Source: Trachelipus rathkii
Lineage: Eukaryota; Arthropoda; Malacostraca; Isopoda; Trachelipodidae
Assembly: GCA_015478945.1 (NCBI GenBank)
Contig: JABUQX010061846.1
Coordinates: 1 to 22,254, forward strand
Direction of reading: 5' to 3'
DNA: 22,254 nt
Positions 1 through 8,570 of the stretch are shown here, piece after piece. The position numbers and the translations under genes are program-made. Positions within the stretch are counted from its first letter, which is position 1. Each line of letters opens with the position of its first letter. Under the pieces are notes generated by a model. It was not told where the DNA came from, ran no database searches, and saw nothing but the letters and a program-made list of their open reading frames with translations.

Positions 1-2
1 TA

Positions 3-1472
3 GCGGGGGCAGGATTTTATTATTATAAACTTAGCGATCACGTGAAGTGTTTCTATTGTGACCTCGGACTCAGAAACTGGGAGGCGGACGATGATCCTTG
101 GGTAGAACACGCTAAATGGTCCCCAGAGTGCATGGTTGTTTTGCTTTTGAGAGGCACGAAGCTCTCAGGCGAGGTTCGAAAGGGGGATCCTAATTATTGT
201 GTGACTGAGAGGAACGAGTGGTTGTCGTATACAGCAACGTCAGCAGCGGCGGTAGAAGCGGCGGTAGAAGCAGAAGCAGAAGCGGCAGCGGCCGAGGCGG
301 AAGTAATAGCGGCCGAAGGGGAAGCGGCAGCGGCCGAAGAGGAAGCGGCAGCGGCCGAAGCGGAAGTTATAGCGGCCGAAGCGGAAGTGGAAGCAGCAGC
401 AGCGGAAGCGGCAGCGGTATTCCTATCACCATCGTATTTGACGTCGTCGTCGTTGTTGCAGTCGTCGTCGTTGTTGCAGTCGTCGTCATTGTCGTCGCCG
501 GTGTCGTCGTTGTCGTCGATGTCGTCGTCGCCGTCATCGTCATTAGAATCTCTTATTCCAAATGATAATAAACTTGAGGAATTAATGGAAAAGGGTGTAA
601 CTAGAGACACATTACGTATGGGATTTGAACGCGAGATAGTCAAAAGAGCCTTAAAAAGGCGATTGATGCAAACCGGTAAAATATTCTTCATAATAAACGA
701 CTGCCTCGATGCAATTTTAGCCGAGCAACGAAATTTAGAAAATGAAACAGGACCATCGACCACCGACGAACGCTCTAACCTAGTGACACTAAATGATCCG
801 AGCGCGATTGTAACGACAGCTTCTGAAAGTACGAATCATAATACTCTCTCTTTCGAATTTTCTGTTTCGATAACTACTGACGAAACTGAACGAGAAACCA
901 TCGGGGAGATTGTCAGACCAATAACGTTAAATGATCCTAGCATGAACGCGATAGTCGCTGATGACAGCGCGCAAAATATTGAAAACGCTAATGATATTTC
1001 TATGTCGATTATCACCGATGAACCCGAACGAGAAACAACCGAGGAAAGTGTAAATCCAATAGCGTTAAACGAACCGAGTACGGGTTTGATAACCGCCGAT
1101 GACAGCGGGAATTACACTGAAAACGCTGTTGAAAGTGGTAACGACCTACCTTATATCGATGATCTCATGGAATCGAGTATTGAAATAGCTACGCCTATCT
1201 CTGAAGCCCCCAATACCTCGTCGTCATCAACGGTAGAACCATCGCTTAAGAGCGAATCGCGATCTCTAGAAACGGAAACGAGCACTTTTTTAAAAGACGT
1301 GATTTGCAAAGTTTGTTTCGGCAAAGAGATGGAAATTACATTTTTACCTTGCAAACATATGTTAGCATGCTCATCTTGCTTTTCTGTTCGTTGCAACAGC
1401 GTCGCGGGTCTTTATACGTCATGGTGTACACTCTGCTGTAGACTGCCGTATCAAATACGTTCCGCCTTTTAA
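3..1472 (+). CDS. IAP-like protein, BIR (partial) + UBA-like + RING; 5' end outside window
   Basis: The frame is open to the left edge, so the GTG at 42 is not the start. It translates to 489 residues beginning inside a BIR domain. BIR zinc ligands are visible as C16-x2-C19-x16-H36-x6-C43 with the family motif GLRNWE and [10 protein letters not shown]. Residues 81-138 are Ala/Glu low complexity and 147-183 are Ser-rich. Residues 199-241 resemble the UBA segment of insect IAPs ([12 protein letters not shown]). Residues 261-379 hold two clear ~46-residue imperfect repeats ([17 protein letters not shown]) and a partial third. The C-terminal RING has C435-x2-C438-x11-C450-x-H452-x3-C456-x2-C459-x15-C475-x2-C478. 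The last loop is 15 residues instead of the usual 6 or so, and the usual CPxC is CTLC. IAPs bind caspases or IAP antagonists through BIR and act as E3 ubiquitin ligases through RING, which would make this a cytosolic anti-apoptotic protein. Either a cellular or a virus-borne IAP fits. The family call is firm; the exact role is inferred. Confidence 0.9.
   Translation, partial: AGAGFYYYKLSDHVKCFYCDLGLRNWEADDDPWVEHAKWSPECMVVLLLRGTKLSGEVRKGDPNYCVTERNEWLSYTATSAAAVEAAVEAEAEAAAAEAEVIAAEGEAAAAEEEAAAAEAEVIAAEAEVEAAAAEAAAVFLSPSYLTSSSLLQSSSLLQSSSLSSPVSSLSSMSSSPSSSLESLIPNDNKLEELMEKGVTRDTLRMGFEREIVKRALKRRLMQTGKIFFIINDCLDAILAEQRNLENETGPSTTDERSNLVTLNDPSAIVTTASESTNHNTLSFEFSVSITTDETERETIGEIVRPITLNDPSMNAIVADDSAQNIENANDISMSIITDEPERETTEESVNPIALNEPSTGLITADDSGNYTENAVESGNDLPYIDDLMESSIEIATPISEAPNTSSSSTVEPSLKSESRSLETETSTFLKDVICKVCFGKEMEITFLPCKHMLACSSCFSVRCNSVAGLYTSWCTLCCRLPYQIRSAF
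241..417 (+). repeat. GC-rich Ala/Glu-coding minisatellite inside the IAP gene
   Basis: Imperfect tandem copies of a core like GCGGCAGCGGCCGAAG run in frame. They give runs of Ala interrupted by Glu and Val-Ile. The stretch is purine-rich and far more GC-rich than its surroundings. Interruptions (aagtaatagcgg, aagttatagcgg) recur, so larger blocks were also duplicated. Confidence 0.85.
441..545 (+). repeat. GTC/GTT trinucleotide tract coding poly-Ser in the IAP gene
   Basis: An 18-base block, GTCGTCGTCGTTGTTGCA, occurs twice back to back (443-460, 461-478), followed by further GTC-type triplets. In frame it reads as Ser/Leu-rich linker before the UBA-like segment. Purine/pyrimidine bias is opposite to that of the preceding Ala/Glu tract. 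Confidence 0.85.
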
Positions 1473-1595
1473 AACGAGGTCATTTATCTGAAAAGATTGG
1501 TTACAGCAATTATAGTAAGACTTTGGACACCCTCAACTTAGTATACTGTTATTAGAGGATTGTTGTATGTTGATTAGTTGATATTTAGTTCGTCG

Positions 1596-1625
1596 TATAT
1601 TATATATATATATATTATATATATA

Positions 1626-1677
<52 letters not shown>

Positions 1678-1706
1678 TATATATAATATATATATATATA
1701 TATATA

Positions 1707-1750
<44 letters not shown>

Positions 1751-1773
1751 TATATATATATATATATAATCAA

Positions 1774-1815
<42 letters not shown>

Positions 1816-1820
1816 TATAT
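1596..1820. repeat. (AT)n microsatellite array
   Basis: About 225 bases of almost pure AT dinucleotide, with phase changes (tatta, ataata) and one short interruption (caataatt) near 1771. It lies 120 bases after the IAP stop codon. Open frames across it (Ile-Tyr repeats) are meaningless. No AATAAA is visible between the IAP stop and this array. Confidence 0.95.
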
Positions 1821-1823
1821 ACC

Positions 1824-2049
1824 TATATCACCGGTATACCTCTTATCATGATTTTCTGAGAAAAAATGAATTTTTTTTACTTAATTTAGCAATTTTATTA
1901 TCCATATAGTTAAATAAAAGGTGATTTCTTAATCTTGATCAGTTAAAAAAAATGAGTTTCATAAAAGCACCATTCTTTATTATTTGTGATATGAAATCAA
2001 AAATTTTTTTGGTGTTAAGAAATCGTATCGTAAACGTGTCGGTGATATA
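1824..2049. repeat. Nested inverted repeat in non-coding DNA
   Basis: TATATCACCG at 1824-1833 pairs with CGGTGATATA at 2040-2049. Inside it, GATTTCTTAA at 1923-1932 pairs with TTAAGAAATC at 2015-2024. The spacing is asymmetric, so this may be chance or an eroded mobile element. I see no coding content between 1821 and 2120. Confidence 0.4.
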
Positions 2050-2120
2050 AAATCATTCAAATAAATTCTTTCTCAGGTCTATATCGAACGCTATATACTA
2101 TTCGTTTTTATCTCAAATTA

Positions 2121-2340
2121 TAATAGTGACGTTTCGTACAGAACGCTTCAGAAACTAATATAAGTCCAAGGTATTAGTATAAAAAAGCTATAAAATTTTT
2201 TTTTTCATGTCAAATTTTTTTTAGGTTTTGGACTTAGACCTTTTTGTTTTCACTGTGTTATATTAGTTCCAATGAAACATCAAAATAAGAACTATTAATG
2301 AACTCGACAATAGTTTATGCATAAATTTAATGATGTTTAG
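2121..2340. repeat. Degenerate dispersed copy of the array's C-block hairpin
   Basis: ATAGTGACGTTTCG at 2123-2136 is the signature motif of the array far to the right. It is followed by a hairpin in the same layout as in the array. ACTAATATAA (2154-2163) pairs with TTATATTAGT (2259-2268), and TAAGTCCAA (2161-2169) with TTGGACTTA (2228-2236), around a T-rich loop. TTCCAAT near 2268 also matches array sequence. Confidence 0.55.
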
Positions 2341-2365
2341 TAAGTACGCTATAAATATTGCCGTA

Positions 2366-2727
2366 AAGAAATCTTAAGGATCCAACCCCCTCATGCTTTG
2401 ATCGGGGAACGAAATAACGTTACCTTTTACTTCTCGGAGATGGTGCAAAATAAATTTTTCGTTCCTTAAGCGAGTTTTTTTTCGAGGGCATATCATATTA
2501 TTTTTTTTTATAAATTAGTCTCCCTTAACATCAACATTTTATGATAAATAATTTTTACAGGTAACTTATGTAAAATGTTTTCTTAAAAACAAAAATAAAT
2601 TAAAAAACGTGCATTCGCTTAAGAAACGAAATTTTTTTTTGGCACCATCTCAAGAAAAGTAAAAAGTAACATTATTTCGTGCCCCGATCGAAGCGCGAGG
2701 GGGTACCCTTAAAATTTTTTTAAAGGT
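2366..2727. repeat. Foldback element built from an array half-unit
   Basis: The left arm (about 2373-2473) carries the half-unit sequence GATCGGGGAACGAAATAACG through TTCCTTAAGCGA. The right arm (about 2615-2713) is its reverse complement, about 100 bases, with scattered mismatches. The loop holds a TAGTCTCCC module. The arms match half-units A and B of the array that starts near 6587, so this is a dispersed copy with an inverted duplicate of its own left part. Confidence 0.8.
2515..2573. repeat. TAGTCTCCC / GGTAACT palindromic module, copy downstream of the 803-residue gene
   Basis: Begins TTAGTCTCCCTTAA and ends with TTTTTACAGGTAACTTA, matching a module of about 60 bases found roughly twenty times in the array. 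Its ends are imperfect inverted repeats (TTTAGTCTCCCTTAAA against TTTAGTTACCCCTAAA). It sits in the loop of the foldback. Confidence 0.75.
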
Positions 2728-2768
2728 ATCGAAGCGCGAGGGGGTACCCTTAAAATTTTTTTAAAGGT
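2687..2768. repeat. Perfect 41-bp tandem duplication
   Basis: Positions 2687-2727 and 2728-2768 are identical. Each starts ATCGAAGCGCGAGGGGGTAC and ends TTTTTTTAAAGGT. The duplicated segment is the outer end of the foldback's right arm. The identity indicates a recent event. Confidence 0.95.
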
Positions 2769-2930
2769 AATTTTTAAAGTGTACTCTATATTTGATGAAT
2801 TTTGGTAAAGCAAAAATCTTGAACAAAAATAAAAAATATATTCTCGTTTGCAGATAACGGAACTTCCGTAATTTGTTTTTACTAGAAAAAACACGGTTAC
2901 AAATAAAAAAAACTATCGATAACAACAATG

Positions 2931-2936
2931 TTTATT
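2931..2936 (-). terminator. Poly(A) signal AATAAA for the 803-residue gene
   Basis: AATAAA on the minus strand begins 4 bases after the TAA stop at 2941-2943. The 3' untranslated region would be very short, as is common in compact arthropod virus genomes. Confidence 0.6.
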
Positions 2937-2940
2937 ACTA

Positions 2941-5352
2941 TTATATTCTTATTCTATATGGATTATAAAATGTGCGGTGAGGTATTTTATAATATATTAT
3001 ATCTCCAACAGCTTCAAAAACTCGTGCAATAAATTCATGATTATCGATAGATGGTTGAATCAAATGAAATGTTTTTGGCTCGGGAGCTCTAAATTTTTCT
3101 AACAACTTAAAAAAAGAACGCGGGTTACGAAAATAGATATCATCTTGTAACCATAACCCACTCTCAAAGAATTTCGTCTCTCTTTCGACGCGGTAGTTAT
3201 CGTCATCAATTGATTCAAAATGAACTGGCAAGTCGCGCATATTGGTAAAATCATACTGTTTTATATTCCAACGAATGACGGAATTTCCGCGAACATCGGT
3301 CAAGGTCACTATAATTTTTCCGAATAATTGGTTGATATCACTTCTGTGTTCATCGGGATTATGGCAACGATCACTCCACACATCTAACGAACATTTTTTT
3401 ACTAAGTGTTTATCAAAATTAAGTTCTATTCCTCTTTTCAAAGAACGAGTAACATTCAAAAGATCGTAAATTTTGCAAGGAAAAACAGGTTTCCATTCGA
3501 AAAATACAACGACCTTTTCCAGATTTGGAGAGGCGCTACAAATATCACGTGCGAGGCCATTAAAGTCGATCTTTAATTCTTTCAAATTTTTAAAAACGGC
3601 TCTATCGTTTTCATCATCTACTATCATTTCGAAGCTATCGCGACATTTTTGGAAAGACGAATCTACGTAACCCCAATTCAGTTTGATTTCTAAGTCAGTC
3701 AGATGCGGAAAGGCTTCCACGATTTTATTATTCAATGAACCACAATTTTTATCCGAATCAAAATCTCTCTCGATTTCGTCGTATGACAATCTCAAGCAAC
3801 GCACATCCGGAAAGTAGAATGGAGACGAAGTATCTACACTTTTGTTTCTTTGAAGGATGGCGTTAAATTGGCAAACGTTTCGTAACTTCAATTCCAAGGA
3901 ACCATCGATCTTTCTAATTCTCTTTCGTAATTGGTTTCTAAAAAACTTGGTATCCCAACAATCAATTATTTTCTTCTCCATATCTTTTCGCCAAGATATA
4001 TCGCGATGAAAATTACACCTTTGTTTAATACCCGAGTGAGTCAGGCGCATAAAGGTCTCCATAATCGCATGAATTCCTTTGCACATGAGACAGAATGGTA
4101 TTTTTATTTCCTCTCTTCCACGATCTTTAGTAAGAAAGATCAAAAAATTAATTTCCAACATTCTATATAAAGCATCCCACTGTCTTTTCTCTTCATTTCC
4201 ATCTTCTTCTTCTTCTCCCCCAGGGTTATTTTCGACGTCCGCTGCTGGAGCTTCACTAATTTCCCATTCAATTATTCTTTTGTTTTCGATTTCAACCGCC
4301 AAGACTAAATTATCAAGTTTTTGGCTACGGCAATTATAGCATTTACGAAATGTGTCCGCGTACATCAAATAGACGTAGCTGGGGAATATTTCTTCCTCCG
4401 CCGAGAAACTGAAAATCAATTCTAAGGTTTTCACCCCAGTTTTTGCGGCCAATAGGCTTACACGATGGCTACTAAATACAGTAAGTGGATGTTTATGGTT
4501 TAAACGAACTCCAATTTTTTGTAAATTAAATAACGATGATACTTCCATAACTTCTTCGATGTTGTTATGATCCACAACTAGGTAAGTCAGTTTCTTTAAC
4601 GAGGTAGTAAGAAGATCCTGCAATTTACTCGAAAAATCGATTTCTTCAACTGTTTTTGACGCAACTAGAGACTCGATATCTGATTTGCTAAGCAAAGCGT
4701 CGTTAGCTGACATGCTCAAAACGAGAATGCCTTTTCGCTTCTTACAGAGGTCGAACAGGTCCTGTTCTAACACCCTTCCGCCGCATTTGCATATTAGTCT
4801 TAGCTCGATTAAATTTGGAAATAGGATCGAAATATTTTTCACCATTTCGAGGACCTCTTCGTAGGTGAGAGGGCTGATACCAGTATTAACAATTTCTAAC
4901 TTCTCAATACGAACTAAAGGTTCTTCTTCTTTCATTAGGTCCGTTAATTTTATAAAGGTTACGTACCGGTCTAAAGAAAAAATGAAAGAATTTAAGCCTT
5001 CGTAGTCGGTACTCATCGTTCTAATAACTTCAACTATTCTAGCAGCCGCCGCGGGAACGCCATCGGCCTGACTGTCGGCGGGGACCATATATTTGGTCAA
5101 TGTCAGCGCTATCACTTCAGTTGCCTTGTACGGATTTTTCGTCGCATTTTTAAGAAAGTCTAGATAGATTGCCGAGGTTTTTTCTTCTCCTTCTTCCAAT
5201 TGAAACATAGAAAAAAGCAGGTTGAAATTTATCTCCTTCGCTCCATGTTTTTCGATGAAATAATTCATAATTATATCGCAAGTCATCGCGTCTTGAAAGG
5301 ACGATGTTTCGCAAATGACGTTCATCGCTAAATCTTGCAAATTTCTTTCCAT
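2941..5352 (-). CDS. Orphan 803-residue protein with leucine-rich-repeat-like segments
   Basis: One uninterrupted frame. An upstream TTG at 5358 extends it by only two codons. The first ATG is at 5352 in a good eukaryotic context (GAAATGG), and no other in-frame ATG precedes it back to a stop at 5424-5422. I do not recognise the family. Leucine/isoleucine-spaced segments typical of irregular LRRs occur near residues 149-188 (LEIVNTGI, LIELRLI), 252-285 (LKKLTYLVVDHNNIEEV), 517-560 (VRCLRLS, LTDLEIKLNW) and 587-620 (LKELKIDFNGL, LEKVVVFF). An acidic patch lies at 379-388. A Cys-rich, basic stretch lies at about 421-481 (CLMCKGI, CNFHRD, RKRIRK). There is no signal peptide or membrane segment, suggesting a cytosolic or nuclear protein. 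The N-terminal helical region (1-145) shows no F-box or BTB motif I can identify. The gene is convergent to the IAP and intronless. A role as an LRR adaptor is conceivable but unproven. Confidence 0.85.
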   Translation of the reverse strand: MERNLQDLAMNVICETSSFQDAMTCDIIMNYFIEKHGAKEINFNLLFSMFQLEEGEEKTSAIYLDFLKNATKNPYKATEVIALTLTKYMVPADSQADGVPAAAARIVEVIRTMSTDYEGLNSFIFSLDRYVTFIKLTDLMKEEEPLVRIEKLEIVNTGISPLTYEEVLEMVKNISILFPNLIELRLICKCGGRVLEQDLFDLCKKRKGILVLSMSANDALLSKSDIESLVASKTVEEIDFSSKLQDLLTTSLKKLTYLVVDHNNIEEVMEVSSLFNLQKIGVRLNHKHPLTVFSSHRVSLLAAKTGVKTLELIFSFSAEEEIFPSYVYLMYADTFRKCYNCRSQKLDNLVLAVEIENKRIIEWEISEAPAADVENNPGGEEEEDGNEEKRQWDALYRMLEINFLIFLTKDRGREEIKIPFCLMCKGIHAIMETFMRLTHSGIKQRCNFHRDISWRKDMEKKIIDCWDTKFFRNQLRKRIRKIDGSLELKLRNVCQFNAILQRNKSVDTSSPFYFPDVRCLRLSYDEIERDFDSDKNCGSLNNKIVEAFPHLTDLEIKLNWGYVDSSFQKCRDSFEMIVDDENDRAVFKNLKELKIDFNGLARDICSASPNLEKVVVFFEWKPVFPCKIYDLLNVTRSLKRGIELNFDKHLVKKCSLDVWSDRCHNPDEHRSDINQLFGKIIVTLTDVRGNSVIRWNIKQYDFTNMRDLPVHFESIDDDNYRVERETKFFESGLWLQDDIYFRNPRSFFKLLEKFRAPEPKTFHLIQPSIDNHEFIARVFEAVGDIIYYKIPHRTFYNPYRIRI

Positions 5353-5552
5353 TTCCAAGGAATCGTCGTCGATTACGTGAGAAAAAAAGAGGGAATTGAA
5401 ATATGAAACACAATATTTTCTTCACAACAAATATTCGTGACATGAGAAACACTTCTATTCTTAGATGCTGGTCTACCGGGCGGAGGCACACATTCGAGGC
5501 AATACGAATAAAGCTACGCTTCTTAATGATAAAATATTATAACACATCAACT

Positions 5553-5562
5553 CCCTTTTATA
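5553..5562 (-). promoter_or_regulatory. TATA box of the 803-residue gene
   Basis: TATAAAAGGG on the minus strand lies 201 bases upstream of the ATG. An initiator-like TCATTA follows at 5528-5523, about 35 bases after the first T of the box. The spacing is slightly long for a standard core promoter. The predicted leader is about 170 bases. No transcript evidence is available. Confidence 0.55.
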
Positions 5563-6087
5563 GGAAATTATGAATGAATTAAATGCTTTGCTATTTTTTA
5601 TTTAAAAGAATTGATAATATTTTAGTTTTTTTAATTTTTAACTAAACAAATTATTAACGGAAGCCACCACTCGAAAAGACGCGGTGGATTTTCTTTTAAA
5701 GGTTGTAATATGAATAGAAAAAACAATAAATTATAACAATAAAAAAAATTTTGACTTGTTAATTAAGTAGTTATATTGAATGGAATTTTTTTTTAATATT
5801 TAGTCTCCCAAAAAATTACATTTTCTTTAATAAATCAATTTTTTAGGGGTAACTAAATAAAAACAAGCAACGTCGCTACGTTTTTAGTTGCGGACTTACG
5901 CTAAATTCATGAAAGTCCTCATGGCTGTTCGAAATTCTAAATAATATAGGAAAAATTTAAATTTCCATCCTTATTTATAAAAAAAAGTTTATTAAAATTA
6001 TTCTTTCATATGCTTTTTTTTACCATGTGTTTTTGGTCATCATGTTTAATATTACGATTTTTCTTCCGCCCACGAATACTTTGCCAA
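5563..6087. other. Non-coding AT-rich spacer
   Basis: There is no credible coding frame. It holds poly-A/T runs, a weak hairpin near 5663-5687 (CCACC against GGTGG) and one palindromic module listed separately. Frames read on the plus strand across 6010-6299 are shadows of the minus-strand fragment next door. Confidence 0.7.
5801..5861. repeat. TAGTCTCCC / GGGGTAACT palindromic module, copy upstream of the 803-residue gene
   Basis: Starts ATTTAGTCTCCCAAAAAATT and ends TTTTTTAGGGGTAACTAAAT, matching the B-type module of the array. Together with the copy at 2515-2573 it brackets the 803-residue gene. Confidence 0.75.
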
Positions 6088-6093
6088 TTTATT
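6088..6093 (-). terminator. Poly(A) signal AATAAA after the 107-codon fragment
   Basis: AATAAA on the minus strand starts one base after the TAA at 6095-6097. It mirrors the stop and poly(A) spacing of the 803-residue gene. Confidence 0.5.
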
Positions 6094-6094
6094 A

Positions 6095-6418
6095 TTATTT
6101 TTGTAATTTTCTTAGTTTTTTCCAAGATAATTTCATCAATATTTTCAAATTTTTTTTCAGCTTATTCGTTATATCCTGCACACCTTCGTTATATTTATCT
6201 TTAAGATTCGTTTCAACTTCAGTTATATTATCCTTAAGATTTGCTTCATCTTCAGTTATATTAATTGAGAGATTTTCTTCAACTTCTACGACCTCATAAA
6301 GATCGTTAAAAGCTATGCTTTGACATTGTCTGTAAATGTTTTTGAAGTTTATTATCGCAGATCGTCGACGATCCAGGTTAGAGACGCAAGATTTTTCTTG
6401 AAAAAAGTTATTGACTGA
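6095..6418 (-). pseudogene. 3' end of a broken or partial gene, 107 residues, hendecad coiled coil
   Basis: The minus strand is open for 107 codons between a TGA at 6421-6419 and a TAA at 6097-6095. There is no ATG before the last dozen or so residues, so it cannot be a complete gene. It looks coding. Residues 49-81 are three consecutive 11-residue repeats (NLSINITEDEA, NLKDNITEVET, NLKDKYNEGVQ), each 33 bases, in frame with differences mostly conservative. They are followed by a Lys/Leu-rich tail (LKILMKLSWKKLRKLQK). Eleven-residue repeats suit a right-handed coiled coil. A poly(A) signal follows at once. Upstream the frame runs into an (AT)n array flanked by a duplicated segment, so the 5' part is lost or displaced. 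Alternatively this is a 3' exon, since an AG precedes the open frame. No family recognised. Confidence 0.55.
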
Positions 6419-6446
6419 TCACAAATCTGAATATATATATATATAA

Positions 6447-6544
<98 letters not shown>

Positions 6545-6566
6545 TTGACTGATCACAAATCTGAAT
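6407..6566. repeat. (AT)n array between two copies of a 24-bp direct repeat
   Basis: GTTATTGACTGATCACAAAT followed by CTGA is at 6407-6430 and again at 6541-6564. Each copy runs into AT dinucleotides. Between them lies about 110 bases of (AT)n with one short A run (near 6445). The left copy is also the first bases of the 107-codon fragment, so the duplication captured coding sequence. Confidence 0.9.
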
Positions 6567-6668
6567 ATATATATATATATATATATGAAAATTAAGAAAA
6601 ATTAAGAACATAGAGAAAAAAATTATATGATATGTGAATACCTGAATATCAATTCTTTTTATAAATAT

Positions 6669-7699
6669 CGACGTAAAGAAATCTTAGAGTTCCCCACTTA
6701 CGCTTCGATCGGGGCACAACACTTTAAAAATTAACGTAAAAAAAATATTAAAGGTACCCTCCTACGGTTCGCTCGGGGCACGAAATAACGTTACTCCCTA
6801 CTTTTCGAGGGATGGCGCAAAATAAATTTTTTGTTCCTTAAGCGAGTTTTTTCCCCGAAAGAAACCAAAAAAAAAATAATTACGGAATGTAAGTCTGTAA
6901 AGAATTGCTAATAATAAGTTATTCACATATTGGATATTTATTTTTTCTTCGTTCTTAATTTTTTTTAAATTCTTAATTATTTATCATGATCTATACTATA
7001 TATTTATTTATATTAATTTTTTTATATAGTTTAGTCTCCCTTAAATTCCATTTTCTACAATAAATAATTTTTAGAGGTAACTAAATTAAAAAATAATAAA
7101 AAATATTGCACGACGCCCATTTACCTCGGAAACGTTCTGGTCATATGGTGACGTTTCGTAAAAGCCCAAAATAAATGACTCTACGCGTTTAGAATCCATT
7201 TTTTACGCTTAGAACGTCGTTAAGCGTAATAATAGTTCCAATAGTGACGTTTCATCAGAACCGTTTATAACTCAAAAGATCTAAATAAAAATCGCTATCC
7301 AAAAAGTCAACCTCGGAAAAAATTGAAATTTTTTTTTTTCCAATTTTAACTTATTTCTTCGACTTATAAACGGTACAGATTAAACGTCACTATAATAATA
7401 ATTAATACGCTGAACGATAGTTCATCCCTGAAAATATTGCGTTTGATCGTTCGAGGTCGTTTTTATGGTAATCGAGAAACGTCATTATATTATAGTGACG
7501 CCGATGAGGAAACCCGGCCTCGATTGATCCCCTCCGAGGATCGTCTCGGTAATTAAGAAACGTCACTATCGTTTTTTAAGGAAAAATCGAAAAGTTCACG
7601 GATAAAGTTATGATGAAAATAAGGAAAAATTAAGAACATAGAAAAAATAAACAATTAATGATAAGTGAATACATGACTATCAATTCTTAATATAAATAT
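6669..7699. repeat. Array unit U1 (half A mostly deleted)
   Basis: Half A stops after GATCGGGGCACAAC and jumps to the end-of-A sequence CACTTTAAAAATTAACG, so most of half A is missing. Half B and the C block are complete, with the hairpin at 7240-7393. Confidence 0.85.
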
Positions 7700-7825
7700 C
7701 GACGTAAAGAAATCTTAAAGGTCCCCACTTACGCTTCTGATCGGGGCAACAAAATAACGTATGTCTTGCTTCGGGAGATGTAAAATATATTTTTTTTTTT
7801 TTAAGTTTTTTTTTTTAGAGAGAAA

Positions 7826-8191
<366 letters not shown>

Positions 8192-8570
8192 TTATTTTCT
8201 TAAATTCATTTTTTTTTCAAAATATTTTTAAGAGGTAAGTAAACAAAAATTAATTAATATAAAAACTACGCACGACCCCCATTTCCTAGCTTGAGCGATT
8301 TTTTTGCTGGCCAATTTTAAAATTAACGCATAAAGGCACCCTTCTACGGTTCACTCGGGGCACGAAATAACGTTACTCTCTACTTTTCGGGAGATGGTGC
8401 AAAATAAATTTTTTGTTCCTTAAGCGAATTTTTTCCCCGAGAGAAACCAAAAAAAAAATAATTACGGAATCTAAGTCTGTAAAGAATTGCTAATAATAAG
8501 TTATTCACATATTATACATTTATTTTTTCTTCGTTCTTAATTTTTCTTAAATTCTTAATTATTTATTATG

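Noticed and set aside
194..763. A 189-codon minus-strand frame and a 115-codon plus-strand Gly/Ser-Val frame over the IAP gene
   Set aside because: Both are shadows of the triplet repeats; the BIR and RING motifs fix the real frame.
2709..2894. A 61-codon minus-strand frame downstream of the 803-residue gene
   Set aside because: It has no ATG start, and its end is the 41-bp duplication in the foldback arm.
5150..5491. A 113-codon minus-strand frame overlapping the start of the 803-residue gene
   Set aside because: It starts at GTG, lies mostly in another frame of the larger gene and has no recognisable motif.
6010..6299. Plus-strand frames of 64 and 90 codons rich in Phe/Leu/Ser
   Set aside because: They are antisense to the hendecad-repeat fragment, whose period and stop/poly(A) context make the minus strand the better coding choice.
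8230..8242. GAGGTAAGTAAAC as a splice donor, and GGTAACT in every palindromic module as donors
   Set aside because: The match is part of the repeated module and no coding exon ends there.
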